NCBI RefSeq assembly: GCF_023736115.1
Contig: NZ_JAKQZC010000003.1
Location: 310,001-374,000 of the forward strand
Length of the DNA stretch: 64,000 nucleotides
Source of the DNA: Salinicola avicenniae
GTDB lineage: Bacteria; Pseudomonadota; Gammaproteobacteria; Pseudomonadales; Halomonadaceae
Direction of reading: 5' to 3'
Shown here piece after piece: positions 26,175 to 35,117 of this stretch; position 1 is the first letter of the stretch, and each line of letters begins with the position of its first letter. The translations under genes were made by a program, and so were the position numbers. The notes beneath the pieces are model-generated. The model had not been told where the DNA came from, did no database searches, and saw only the letters and a program-made list of their open reading frames with translations.

Positions 26175-27329
26175 ATGCCTATCAAGATACACCGTTGGCT
26201 ATTGGTTTGCGGTGTCGGCGCACTGCTGCCAGTGTCATCCGTGCTGGCGGATGCGCCGAACGCCGGCGAGTCGCGGGGCGCGACACTCTGTACCAAGATT
26301 CCGGTTCCCTGCGAGGCGGTGATCGCCCACCGCGGGGCGTCGTTCATGGCGCCGGAGTCCACGGCGCCGGCCTACCGGCTGGCGCGTGAGCTGGGGGCCG
26401 ACTACCTAGAGCTCGATCTGCAGCGGACGAAGGATGGCCAGCTGGTTGCCATTCATGACAACACGTTGGGCCGCAATACCAACGTGGCCGAGGTCTTCCC
26501 GGCACGAGCCGAGGCGCCGGTCTCCGCCTTCACGCTGGCTGAACTCAAGCAACTCGATGCCGGTAGCTGGTTCAATGCCGCCTATCCCGAGCGCGCACGC
26601 GACGCTTATGCGGGCCTGCCGATCCTGACGCTCGATGAAGTGATCGATATCGCGGAGGGCGGTCGCCATCGCCCGGGGCTGTATATCGAGACCAAGGTCC
26701 CCGATCAGTTCCCGGGCATCGAGCAGGACCTGCGTGAGGCGCTGGCGTCACGCGGCTGGCTGGGGGAGCCTGAGTCGCCGGCGGCCAGCGAGAGAGATAG
26801 GGTCTCCGTGGCGGACGGCCCCGCCCGCGTGATGATGCAGACCTTTTCCAGGGCCAGCCTGGCTGCTCTCGAGGAGGCAATGCCGGAGGTGCCACGTGTG
26901 CTGCTGCTCTGGGTGGGAGAGGGGAGTATCGAGCCGGCGCCGAGCCAGCCCCAGGGCGACGAGGAGAGCCTGGCAGACTACTACGCGCGCCAGACGGTCG
27001 CTTCCCCCGAGGCCTATGGGCAATGGCTCGACTTCGCCAAGGCACACGGCGCGATCGGCATCGGGCCATCGACGATCCAGACCGAGCACGACGGTGCCTT
27101 CAGCCGCCAGTTCAGCTACATGGAGCTGGCCGAGTCGTGGATGGTCGGCATGGCGCACGATGACGGGTTGCTGGTGCATCCCTATACGGTCGATTCGCCG
27201 GCGGATTTCGCCCGCTATCAGCAGCGGGGAGTCGACGGTTTCTTCACCAATCGGCCGGCAGCGCTGCTGGAATTTCTCGGCCAGACGCCTGCCGACCCGC
27301 AGCAATTGCTGGATCGCCTCGGCTACTGA
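26175..27329 (+). CDS. secreted glycerophosphodiester phosphodiesterase
   Basis: A 384-residue GlpQ-like enzyme that splits glycerophosphodiesters into glycerol 3-phosphate and an alcohol in the periplasm. The signal peptide ends near VLA-DA (residue 25). Catalytic motifs are 'VIAHRGASFMAPESTAPAYRLARELGADYLELDLQRTKDGQLVAIHD', with the conserved His, Glu, Asp and second His all present, and 'HPYTVDSP..FARYQQRGVDGFFTNRPA' at the end. AAGGAG lies nine bases before ATG 26175. There is no glpT-type transporter beside it. Confidence 0.93.
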   Translation: MPIKIHRWLLVCGVGALLPVSSVLADAPNAGESRGATLCTKIPVPCEAVIAHRGASFMAPESTAPAYRLARELGADYLELDLQRTKDGQLVAIHDNTLGRNTNVAEVFPARAEAPVSAFTLAELKQLDAGSWFNAAYPERARDAYAGLPILTLDEVIDIAEGGRHRPGLYIETKVPDQFPGIEQDLREALASRGWLGEPESPAASERDRVSVADGPARVMMQTFSRASLAALEEAMPEVPRVLLLWVGEGSIEPAPSQPQGDEESLADYYARQTVASPEAYGQWLDFAKAHGAIGIGPSTIQTEHDGAFSRQFSYMELAESWMVGMAHDDGLLVHPYTVDSPADFARYQQRGVDGFFTNRPAALLEFLGQTPADPQQLLDRLGY

Positions 27330-27506
27330 GTCTGGATCGCGTCGCCCGGTCGACGATGGTCCGGGCGACGACCGGCCGACAGCAAAGCGCCGTCCGTGAA
27401 CGGGCTTTCACTTCGACAGGCGACCGCCGCCGTGCTTCACTCGACAGGCACCGATGCGTCGTTAGACGTTCGTCTATCTTCATCCACCAATAGGCAGGTA
27501 ACAACG

Positions 27507-27797
27507 ATGAACAGCACTCGTCCCAAGGCCCAACCCACCGTTCAAATCGACAACGATCGCGTCGTCGTCACCGAGTGGCGGTTTCCGCCTGGCGCCGAGA
27601 CCGGCTGGCACGAGCACGGCCATGACTATGTCGTCGTGCCGCAGACCACCGGCAAGCTCGACCTGCAGACGCTCGACGGCCATACCTTCTCCACGCTGGA
27701 GACTGGCGTTTCCTACTACCGTGACAGCGGCGTCGAACACAACGTCATCAACGACAATGACTTCGAATTCGTCTTCGTCGAGATCGAGATGAAGTAG
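27507..27797 (+). CDS. small cupin-domain protein
   Basis: A 96-residue single-domain cupin. The first cupin motif is 'PGAETGWHEHGHDYVVVPQTTG' (metal-binding His, His, and position of Glu taken by Asp) and the second is 'GVSYYRDSGVEHNVINDND'. It most likely binds a metal ion; enzymatic or sensing function is unknown. The start at 27507 has an AGG upstream (GGCAGGTAACAACG). It is monocistronic, 177 nt after the phosphodiesterase gene. Confidence 0.85.
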   Translation: MNSTRPKAQPTVQIDNDRVVVTEWRFPPGAETGWHEHGHDYVVVPQTTGKLDLQTLDGHTFSTLETGVSYYRDSGVEHNVINDNDFEFVFVEIEMK

Positions 27798-28581
27798 TCG
27801 TGCCTCGCGTGGTGCGAGTATTGTCCTCGTGTCACGCGTGGGTGCCAGGCGTGCTACCCGCAGATTCACCGGGCGCGCCGTTGTTGATCGCCGTACGATG
27901 ACGACAAGATCTTGGTTAAATTCCCCTGGATTCCCACGCTGAATCGCTCTTCTCCGCCAAGCGTGGAGAATCGTGATTCCGATTCCTTTCGGGCATCAAG
28001 CTCGTTTTTCTCCTTGCCGTTTTCGTAAAGCCTTGTCGAAACGGCACCCCCCTGTGTCTATGCCTGTGACCGGTGTCGTGCCCGGGGGCTCAGGCGCCTG
28101 TCTCGGCGCAGTGGCTAGCTTCATGCCGAGCGTGATCTAAGGCCCAATCCCACCATGACAAGGCCTTCTTCATTTGCGGGAAGGCAGTGGGGCAGGCGAT
28201 GTCCCGATGCTCAGGACTCAGTTTCCGACTATTGCCGATGCGAGTAGACAGGGCGTGAGGGTGCGCCATCAGCCAGGCCTCATCGACACGTCGTTTTCGA
28301 GCCTTGAGGGGCATCATCGATACGGCGACCATCAGTACCCGTTGATGCGGAGAGATCTCATGAGTATCAAGATGTTCCCCCCGGCCTGCGATGACACGCT
28401 AGTACCGTGTCGGAGTCATGGAAGGATGGTTGTCAGTCAGTGAGCTTATTTTTTTGATCTGGCCCTCTAAGGCTGAATTGGTTAACAGTCATAATTAGAT
28501 TTTTCTAAATAAAGGAGTCTTGTTGTTGCCGTGGTCGATGAGGACCGGGGCGGCTGTTGAGAAACCAATGGGGGAGGGATC
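27798..28581. other. gene-poor stretch with lower GC, possible gene remnant
   Basis: These 784 bp contain no recognised gene. An imperfect hairpin (TGCCGTTTTCG / CGAAACGGCA) lies around 28020-28053. The part 28440-28520 is clearly AT-rich and precedes the methyltransferase gene, where it may supply a promoter. Base composition differs from neighbouring genes, which fits an old insertion or decayed gene. Confidence 0.4.
28090..28332 (-). CDS. unrecognised small ORF or gene remnant
   Basis: An 80-codon frame with a protein-like composition (KARKRRVDEAWLMAHPHA, SPEHRD, a Trp-rich SWWDWALDHARHEASH end). No family is recognised and no good ribosome site precedes it. A plus-strand frame (28174-28443) overlaps most of it. 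It may be the rest of a mobile-element or transferred gene. Confidence 0.25.
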   Translation of the reverse strand: MVAVSMMPLKARKRRVDEAWLMAHPHALSTRIGNSRKLSPEHRDIACPTAFPQMKKALSWWDWALDHARHEASHCAETGA

Positions 28582-29364
28582 ATGAATAACGTCAAGCTTT
28601 TACCTGCCGAGGCGCTGGAACAGGCCCGGCTCGAAGCGTTCGAGAAGGTGCTGGATACGCGCCTGCGTAAACTCCAGACGGTCGTGCTCTCCAGGCAGCA
28701 AGAGGTAGACCGTCAGCTCTATCGACAATTCGAGGCGTTTCACTGGCTGACGAGACGCCTTTCCATTCGGGGGCGTCTACCGCCATTACGTGGTTGGCCT
28801 CTGTCTCCGGATATCCTTCTGTTGCTGCATGAGTGGATCGTCGAACGTCGCCCTGAGGTGGTGGTGGAATTCGGCAGTGGGGCTTCCACCTTGGTGATCG
28901 CGGATGCGCTGGCTCAGGTGGGAGCGGGGCGGCTCATCTCGATCGAGCACCTCGAGCCCTACGCACAGCAAACCCGTGTGAACCTGGAGCGGGAGGATCT
29001 GAATGGGTGGGTCGATCTTCGCGTGGGTGAGCTGGAGCCCTGGGTGGGTGAGCACCTCAATGAGCGTGACGACCAGAAGCGACTTTGGTACCCGGTCTCG
29101 CTACTTCAAGGTGTCAAGGATATCGACTTCGTGTTGGTGGATGGACCACCGGCACCCACCTGCGAATTTGCCCGCTATCCCGCGCTGCCCGCCGTCGCCG
29201 ATAGACTGTCGCCCCGCGCCACGGTTTGGTTGGATGACGCTGCCAGAGGAGAAGAGAAGCGTATCTGCCAGCGGTGGGCAGAGCGCTACCATGGCGCTTT
29301 CGCGTCGATGCCGATGGAGAAGGGGCTAGGCGTGTTCACTTTTGGCAATGAAACCGTGACATGA
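28582..29364 (+). CDS. class I SAM-dependent methyltransferase-like protein
   Basis: A 260-residue protein. After a helical N-terminus (about 1-65) comes a Rossmann methyltransferase core: 'PEVVVEFGSGASTLVIADALAQVGAGRLISIEHLEPYAQQTRVNLEREDL' (SAM-binding glycine loop and acidic end of strand 2), and 'DIDFVLVDGPPAPTCEFARYPALPAVADRLSPRATVWLDDAARGEEK'. It resembles the methyltransf_24 group often found with polysaccharide genes, but no such genes adjoin. GGGGGAGGG lies close before ATG. The flanking low-GC DNA suggests acquisition by transfer. Confidence 0.75.
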   Translation: MNNVKLLPAEALEQARLEAFEKVLDTRLRKLQTVVLSRQQEVDRQLYRQFEAFHWLTRRLSIRGRLPPLRGWPLSPDILLLLHEWIVERRPEVVVEFGSGASTLVIADALAQVGAGRLISIEHLEPYAQQTRVNLEREDLNGWVDLRVGELEPWVGEHLNERDDQKRLWYPVSLLQGVKDIDFVLVDGPPAPTCEFARYPALPAVADRLSPRATVWLDDAARGEEKRICQRWAERYHGAFASMPMEKGLGVFTFGNETVT

Positions 29365-29508
29365 CCTGGCGGGCACTGCGCCGGCCAGGGCACAGGCGTT
29401 CGGGGGAGCACAAGGCACGGGGCATCCGCTATCACCGCGACGGCCGCCTCCGGCATAGCGCTGTCGACGAGCGATGCGATCGACATCGAGACAGCGTCGT
29501 GGAAACGG

Positions 29509-30426
29509 TCAGGAGACGGGGGCCCGCATCATGCCGCGTAGATGTTCCAGAAATGCCGCGGTAGCGGCTGGCAAGGTGCGATTGGCCAGCGTCTGTAATT
29601 CCACATGGCGGGCGTCCATGCCCGTATCGCGAATCGGAATCGCGACCAGTTGCTGCCTGAGCAGACGATGTCGGATCGAGACCTCGCCGGCCAGCGCGAT
29701 CCCGCCGCCCAGCATGGCGTAATTCACCAGGGCTTCGGTGTAATTGCTGGTAAAGATCGACTCGAAGATTAGATTCTGCTGACTGCAGCAGATATCGAAG
29801 AGCTGGCGTAGCGTGGTTTCCGGCGGGGGAAGCGCGAGGGCAAAAGCCTGCAGTTGTGCCAGTGTGACATGCTGTCTCGTTGCCAGGGGATGCTCGTGCG
29901 ACATCAGCGCATGAATGCGTGAGCGCTGGCGCGCCTCGACCTGAATGTCGCGTTCCGGCGCGAGGCTGAAGGTCAAACCGATATCGACCTCTCCCTCGCG
30001 TACCTTACGGGTCACTTCGGCCGGCGAACTGACGCTCAGGCGAAACTGGATACCTTGATAGCGCTGCCGAAATTCCGCGACCGCCAGCGGGATAAAATCG
30101 ACCGCAAAGCCTTCCGAGCTGGCGAGACGTACCGTTCCTCGCTCCAGCCCCTGTAGTGCCTGAATCTCACTGGCGACGCGTTCGCTCTCCAGCTGCATGC
30201 GGCGGGCATGAGCGGCGAGGAGTTCACCCGCGGCACTGGGGGTCATGCCGCGGGCACGTCGCTCGAAGAGCTGGGTATCGAGCTCCTGCTCCAGGCGCGA
30301 GATCTGACGGCTGATCGCCGAGGCCGCGACGTTGAGTTGTAACGAGGCTTCGCTGATCGAGCCATGCTTAACCACGGCGAGAAAGTATCGCAGGGCGGTC
30401 TCTTGCAGCGCGCGATTGTTGATCAT
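29509..30426 (-). CDS. LysR-family regulator of the peptide importer
   Basis: A 305-residue regulator. Helix-turn-helix is at the N-terminus ('RYFLAVVKHGSISEASLQLNVAASAISRQISRLEQELDTQLFERR'), then the effector domain ('GTVRLASSEGFAVDFIPLAVAEFRQRYQGIQFRLSV', 'VREGEVDIGLTF'). ATG 30426 has AGAGG upstream and removes a 20-codon extension encoded by a DNA repeat. It is divergent from the binding-protein gene at 30640 with 213 bp between, the classic arrangement for a LysR regulator controlling its neighbour operon. Confidence 0.92.
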   Translation of the reverse strand: MINNRALQETALRYFLAVVKHGSISEASLQLNVAASAISRQISRLEQELDTQLFERRARGMTPSAAGELLAAHARRMQLESERVASEIQALQGLERGTVRLASSEGFAVDFIPLAVAEFRQRYQGIQFRLSVSSPAEVTRKVREGEVDIGLTFSLAPERDIQVEARQRSRIHALMSHEHPLATRQHVTLAQLQAFALALPPPETTLRQLFDICCSQQNLIFESIFTSNYTEALVNYAMLGGGIALAGEVSIRHRLLRQQLVAIPIRDTGMDARHVELQTLANRTLPAATAAFLEHLRGMMRAPVS

Positions 30427-30440
30427 GATATCGGCCTCTT

Positions 30441-30468
30441 TTGTTTTTATTAAGATTGTTTTTATTAA
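30441..30468. repeat. 13-bp direct repeat in the LysR/dpp divergent promoter
   Basis: TTGTTTTTATTAA occurs at 30441-30453 and 30456-30468, 15 bp apart and 15 bp before the LysR start codon. This AT-rich pair lies in an otherwise GC-rich region and could be a promoter or an autoregulatory site. Confidence 0.75.
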
Positions 30469-30639
30469 TGTTTGCCGAAATGGCAATGCTTTATTCTAAA
30501 CATTGTACTTGTGGCATGGGTAGGGCTCGGATAGCGTGAATTCAGTGTCGACGGCCAAGGCGAAATATCGCGACAAGAATAATCCGCCGGGCGACATGAT
30601 CCATTCGATTTCATCCCACGACATAATAACGAGGTTGAA

Positions 30640-32160
30640 ATGCGCTCGATCCTGACTACCCGTCACGCGCTGACGGGAGCGGTACTGTGTTGTCTCTCGC
30701 TGCCGGCGCAGGCGAACAAGGCCAATGATACGTTGGTCTATGCCTCCGACAGCGAGCCCGAGAATGTCAGCCCCTACCATAACAACCTGCGTGAAGGCGT
30801 CATTCTTTCCCATCTTGCCTGGGATACGTTGATCTACCGGAATCCGGAGACCAACGACTACGAACCGATGCTGGCGACCGAGTGGCACTGGGTGGATGAC
30901 ACGACCCTGGAGATGACGCTGCGCGAGGGGGTGACGTTTCAGAACGGTGAACCCTTCAATGCCGATGACGTGGTGTTCACCTTCAACTATGTGGTGTCGC
31001 CGGAGTCCAAGGTCGTGACGCGACAGAACATCGATTGGATCGATCATGTCGAGAAGATCGATGACACCCATGTCAGATTTCATCTCGACGGTCCCTTTCC
31101 CGCCGCCCTGGAGTATCTATCCGGGCCGTTGCCGGTCTATCCCGATGAATACTTCCAGGAAGTCGGGCTCGAGACCTATAGCCAGCAACCGATCGGTACC
31201 GGGCCGTATCGCATCACTGAAGTCATACCCGGCGAAGGCGTCACGCTGGAACGCAACGACGACTATTTTGCCGACAGTCCGATCGGCAAGCCGCAGATCG
31301 GCAAGCTCGAGTTCAAGGTCATTCCGGACCAGGACTCTCGCGTGGCGCAACTGATGACCGGGCAGGTGGACTGGATCTGGCGCGTGCCGGCGGATCAGGC
31401 CGAGCAGATGCAGAGCGTGCCCAACATTACCGTGGATAGCGGTGAGACGATGCGCGTGGGTTATATCGCGCTGGACGCAGCAGAGCGAGAAGACTCACCG
31501 TTGCACGATCTCAAGGTGCGTCGGGCGATCAACCACGCGATCAATCGTCAGGGCATGGCGGACAATCTGGTGCGCGGCGGCAGTCGGCCGCTCTATGCGC
31601 CCTGTTTTCCGGCGCAGTTCGGCTGCGAGACCGAGGATGTCGTCGATTATGACTACGATCCCGAAAAGGCCCGGACATTGCTGGAGGAAGCGGGGTACGG
31701 CGATGGCTTCGAGGTGGATCTCTTCGCCTATCGCGAACGCGACTATGCCGAGGCGATGATCGGCGACCTGCGCAATGTCGGCATTCGCGCCAACCTGCGC
31801 TTCATGACCTCACCGGCACTGCTGGATATGCAGCGCGGCGGCAAGACCGACATGTCGTTCAAGACCTGGGGCTCCTACTCGGTCAATGACGTCTCGGCCA
31901 TCACCAGCGTCTATTTCGGTGGCGGTGCGGATGATCGCTGGAACGACGAACAGGTCCAGCAGTGGCTACAGACGGCGGATACTTCGGTCGATCCGGCGGT
32001 GCGCAAGGAGAACTATCGCAAAGCCCTCCAGCGCATTTCCGAGCAGGCCTATTGGGCACCGCTCTTTTCCTACTCCACCTACTATGCCTACACCGCCGAT
32101 CTGAACTTCACGCCTTATCCGGACGAGCTGCCGCGTTTCGCCGAAGCCAGCTGGCAATAG
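30640..32160 (+). CDS. peptide/nickel-type ABC transporter binding protein
   Basis: A 506-residue family 5 extracellular binding protein. The signal peptide is cleaved near AQA-NK (residue 25). Core features: 'LVYASDSEPENVSPYHNNLREGVILSHLAWDTLIYRNPETNDYEPMLATEWHW', 'LREGVTFQNGEPFNADDVVFTF', 'GTGPYRI' and 'DLKVRRAINHAINRQGMADNLVRGGSRPLYAPCFPAQFGCE'. It delivers a short peptide or peptide-like compound to the following permease. It is first in the operon; promoter control by the divergent LysR protein is likely. Confidence 0.92.
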   Translation: MRSILTTRHALTGAVLCCLSLPAQANKANDTLVYASDSEPENVSPYHNNLREGVILSHLAWDTLIYRNPETNDYEPMLATEWHWVDDTTLEMTLREGVTFQNGEPFNADDVVFTFNYVVSPESKVVTRQNIDWIDHVEKIDDTHVRFHLDGPFPAALEYLSGPLPVYPDEYFQEVGLETYSQQPIGTGPYRITEVIPGEGVTLERNDDYFADSPIGKPQIGKLEFKVIPDQDSRVAQLMTGQVDWIWRVPADQAEQMQSVPNITVDSGETMRVGYIALDAAEREDSPLHDLKVRRAINHAINRQGMADNLVRGGSRPLYAPCFPAQFGCETEDVVDYDYDPEKARTLLEEAGYGDGFEVDLFAYRERDYAEAMIGDLRNVGIRANLRFMTSPALLDMQRGGKTDMSFKTWGSYSVNDVSAITSVYFGGGADDRWNDEQVQQWLQTADTSVDPAVRKENYRKALQRISEQAYWAPLFSYSTYYAYTADLNFTPYPDELPRFAEASWQ

Positions 32161-32240
32161 CCCTCGATGCAATATCGCAAGTGATGTCGCGGGGTCGTCG
32201 TCTGCTGGTGGATAGCGGCCGCGCGGCGTGAGGAGAGCGT

Positions 32241-33158
32241 ATGGGAACTTTCATCGTTCGGCGAATTCTGGTCGCCCTGAGCGTGGCGCTGACCATATCG
32301 ATCGTCAGTTTCATGCTGCTGCATCTGTCCGGAGATCTGGCTGCCTCGATTGCGGGGCCGGAAGCGACGGCGGAGCAGGTCGAGCAGATTCGCATCGACT
32401 ATGGCCTGGATCGGCCGATCGTCAATCAGTACCTGGAGTGGCTGGGCCATGCACTGCAGTTCGATTTCGGTCGTTCCTACTACTACCAGAGCACGGTCGT
32501 GGATCTCATCGTGGACCGCATGCCGATCACGCTGACGTTGGGCGGCCTGGCACTAGCCTTGGCTGTCTGCATTGCCATTCCGCTGGGTGTGGTCGCTGCC
32601 ATTCGGCGTGATACCTGGGTAGACCGGCTGGCGCTGTTGTTCGCCGTGATCGGACAGGCGATGCCCAGCTTCTGGTTCGGTTTGACTTTGATCGTGATCT
32701 TCGCGGTCACGCTGCAGTGGCTCCCGGCAGCCGGCAGCGACGGCTGGCAACACTTCGTGCTACCGGCCATCGCGCTGGGTTACTACGCCACGCCCGCCAT
32801 GATGCGACTGACCCGCACGGGCATGCTCGAGGTATTGGAGTCGGACTACATCCGCACGGCGCGCGCCAAGGGGCTCAGTGCCAGATCCGTCATCTTCAAG
32901 CACGCGTTGCGCAACGCGGTCATCCCGGTCGTCGCGCTGGCGGCGGTGGAGCTCGGTTTCATGTTGGGAGGGTCCGTGGTGATCGAGTCGGTGTTCTCGC
33001 TGAACGGCCTCGGACAGCTGGCCTGGGATGCGATCTCCCGCAACGACTATCCCGTGGTTCAGGCCGTCGTGCTGATCATCGCGCTGTTCTACATCGTTCT
33101 GACGCTGTTGGCGGATGTCGCCAATGCGGCGCTCGACCCGCGCATCCGTACCCGATGA
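32241..33158 (+). CDS. ABC transporter permease, DppB-like
   Basis: A 305-residue inner-membrane subunit with six helices. It has the family opening 'FIVRRILVALSVALTISIVSFMLLHLSGD', 'RIDYGLDRPIVNQYLEWLGHALQFDFGRSY' and the coupling loop 'RTGMLEVLESDYIRTARAKGLSARSVIFKHALRNAVIPVVAL'. GAGGAGAG lies before the ATG. It is the second gene of the operon, 80 nt after the binding protein. Confidence 0.94.
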   Translation: MGTFIVRRILVALSVALTISIVSFMLLHLSGDLAASIAGPEATAEQVEQIRIDYGLDRPIVNQYLEWLGHALQFDFGRSYYYQSTVVDLIVDRMPITLTLGGLALALAVCIAIPLGVVAAIRRDTWVDRLALLFAVIGQAMPSFWFGLTLIVIFAVTLQWLPAAGSDGWQHFVLPAIALGYYATPAMMRLTRTGMLEVLESDYIRTARAKGLSARSVIFKHALRNAVIPVVALAAVELGFMLGGSVVIESVFSLNGLGQLAWDAISRNDYPVVQAVVLIIALFYIVLTLLADVANAALDPRIRTR

Positions 33159-33168
33159 GGAGCCAGAC

Positions 33169-34110
33169 ATGACGATCTCGACGTCGACGACACACGAAGC
33201 ATCGGCGGCCGAAGGGGCGCGGCCGGCGACGCTGGGCGAAATTCCTCTGCCGGCACCGGCCTGGTCACGCCTGACGCGCAAGGTTTTCGGGCACCGGGGG
33301 CTGACGATAGGGCTCTGCCTCGTGTTGGTGGCCGTGGCCGTCGCGCTGCTGGCGCCGGTACTCGCCCCGCACGATCCCTACTATCAAGACATCGCCAATC
33401 GCATGGTGCCGCCCGTCTGGCATGAATCAGGCAGCTGGTCGCACGTCCTCGGTACCGACAAATTAGGGCGCGACTATCTGAGCCGGCTGCTCTACGGCAC
33501 GCGGATCTCGCTGGTCATCGGCCTGGTCGCGGCGCTGATTTCCGGCGTCATCGGCACGACGCTCGGCGTGCTGGCGGGCTATTTTGGTGGCCGGGTCGAC
33601 GCTGTCATCAGCTATATCGTCACCACTCGCCTGGCCATGCCGGTCGTGCTGGTTGCGCTGGCGCTCGCGTCGCTCACCGGCGGCTCGCTGTTCACCGTGA
33701 TCGTGCTGCTCGGGCTGCTGTTGTGGGACCGCTTTGCCGTGGTGTCGCGTTCGGTGACCCAGCAGCTGCGAGACTCGGAGTATATCCATGCCGCGCGTAC
33801 GCTCGGGTGCTCGCTGCCGTACATTCTGCTGCGCGAGGTGCTGCCCAATATCACCGGCGCTCTGATCGTCGTCATTACGCTGGAGATGGCCCACGCCATC
33901 TTGCTCGAGGCCACGCTGTCGTTTCTCGGCATGGGGGTGCAGCCGCCATTGCCCTCCTGGGGGCTGATGGTGGCCGAGGGCAAGGCCTACATGTTCTTCC
34001 AGCCCTGGGTCATCGCCATTCCCGGCATCGCGCTATTTCTGCTGGTGCTGGCGATCAACCTGCTGGGCGATGGTCTACGGGATCTCAATGCACCGGGAGG
34101 GCGCAGCTGA
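33169..34110 (+). CDS. ABC transporter permease, DppC-like
   Basis: A 313-residue inner-membrane subunit. A polar N-terminus of about 45 residues precedes the first helix ('GLTIGLCLVLVAVAVALLAPVLAPHDP'); then 'HVLGTDKLGRDYLSRLLYGTRISLVIG' and the coupling loop 'LRDSEYIHAARTLGCSLPYILLREVLPNITGALIV', as in DppC/OppC. GAGGAG lies seven bases before ATG 33169. It ends with a one-base overlap with the next gene (TGATG). Confidence 0.94.
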   Translation: MTISTSTTHEASAAEGARPATLGEIPLPAPAWSRLTRKVFGHRGLTIGLCLVLVAVAVALLAPVLAPHDPYYQDIANRMVPPVWHESGSWSHVLGTDKLGRDYLSRLLYGTRISLVIGLVAALISGVIGTTLGVLAGYFGGRVDAVISYIVTTRLAMPVVLVALALASLTGGSLFTVIVLLGLLLWDRFAVVSRSVTQQLRDSEYIHAARTLGCSLPYILLREVLPNITGALIVVITLEMAHAILLEATLSFLGMGVQPPLPSWGLMVAEGKAYMFFQPWVIAIPGIALFLLVLAINLLGDGLRDLNAPGGRS

Positions 34111-35117
34111 TGGCGTTACTGGAAGCCAGGAATCTACGAGTCGACCTGCCGGTGGATGCCGGCACTCTACATGCCGTGCGCGGGATCGACTTCCATGTCG
34201 AGCGCGGCGAAATGCTGTGTCTGGTCGGCGAATCCGGCTGCGGCAAGTCGATGACGTCGCTGGCCCTGATGGGCCTGCTGCCGCGACGCGCCCGCCTCAC
34301 GGCGGATTGCCTCGATTTCGACGGCATCGATCTGACCGCTATCTCGGCGCGACAGCGCGGTGGCCTGCGCGGCTTGCGCATGGCGATGATCTTTCAGGAG
34401 CCGATGACTGCGCTGAACCCGTCCTACACGCTGGGCAATCAGCTCTGCGAAGCCTTCCTCCGGCATCGTCTGGGCAGTCGCCAGAACGCGCGAGAGCGGG
34501 CGATCCATCTTCTGGAACGGGTCGGTATCAGTGCGGCGGCCGAGCGGCTTGACCAGTATCCCCATCAGCTCTCAGGCGGGCTTCGTCAGCGCGTCATGAT
34601 CGCCATGGCGCTGATGTGCAAACCCGATCTCATTATTGCCGACGAGCCGACCACGGCCCTTGATGTGACCATCCAGGCACAGATTCTGCGTCTGCTGCGG
34701 GAGCTGCAGCAGGAGTCCGGTACGGCGGTGATCTTCATTACGCATGATCTGGGCGTGGTGGCGAGAATCGCCGACCGGGTGGCAGTCATGTACGCGGGTG
34801 AAGTCATCGAAGCCGCCGTCACTCCGGCACTCTATGCCAGACCCAGTCATCCCTACACGCGAGGACTGCTCAGCTGTATCCCCGCGCCGGGCAAGACGCC
34901 GCCGGGAAGCCGTCTGCAGGCGATCCCCGGTGTCGTCCCCAGTCTGGTCGGCCACGTCGAGGGTTGCGCGTTTCGCAACCGTTGCCCCCTTGCCGAAGCG
35001 CGCTGCGAGACTACCCCGCCGTTCATGGCCTTGAACGAGGGGCATCGCGCTCGCTGCCACTTCGCCGACCGCCCGATGGCCTCGGCCACGCCCTCACAGC
35101 CGGAGACGATTTCATGA
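34110..35117 (+). CDS. ABC transporter ATPase, DppD-like
   Basis: A 335-residue ATPase. Walker A '[11 protein letters not shown]', Q-loop '[11 protein letters not shown]', signature 'LSGGLRQRV', Walker B '[14 protein letters not shown]', H-loop 'FITHDLG'. The C-terminal oligopeptide-ABC domain carries the Cys set of '[..][16 protein letters not shown]', typical of the iron-sulfur-binding region of DppD/OppD. The frame is open upstream but the start at 34110 is coupled to DppC. Confidence 0.94.
   Translation: MALLEARNLRVDLPVDAGTLHAVRGIDFHVERGEMLCLVGESGCGKSMTSLALMGLLPRRARLTADCLDFDGIDLTAISARQRGGLRGLRMAMIFQEPMTALNPSYTLGNQLCEAFLRHRLGSRQNARERAIHLLERVGISAAAERLDQYPHQLSGGLRQRVMIAMALMCKPDLIIADEPTTALDVTIQAQILRLLRELQQESGTAVIFITHDLGVVARIADRVAVMYAGEVIEAAVTPALYARPSHPYTRGLLSCIPAPGKTPPGSRLQAIPGVVPSLVGHVEGCAFRNRCPLAEARCETTPPFMALNEGHRARCHFADRPMASATPSQPETIS

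Noticed and set aside
28174-28443. 89-codon plus-strand ORF
   Set aside because: No family features, no ribosome site, and overlaps another doubtful frame; kept only as part of the gene-poor region.
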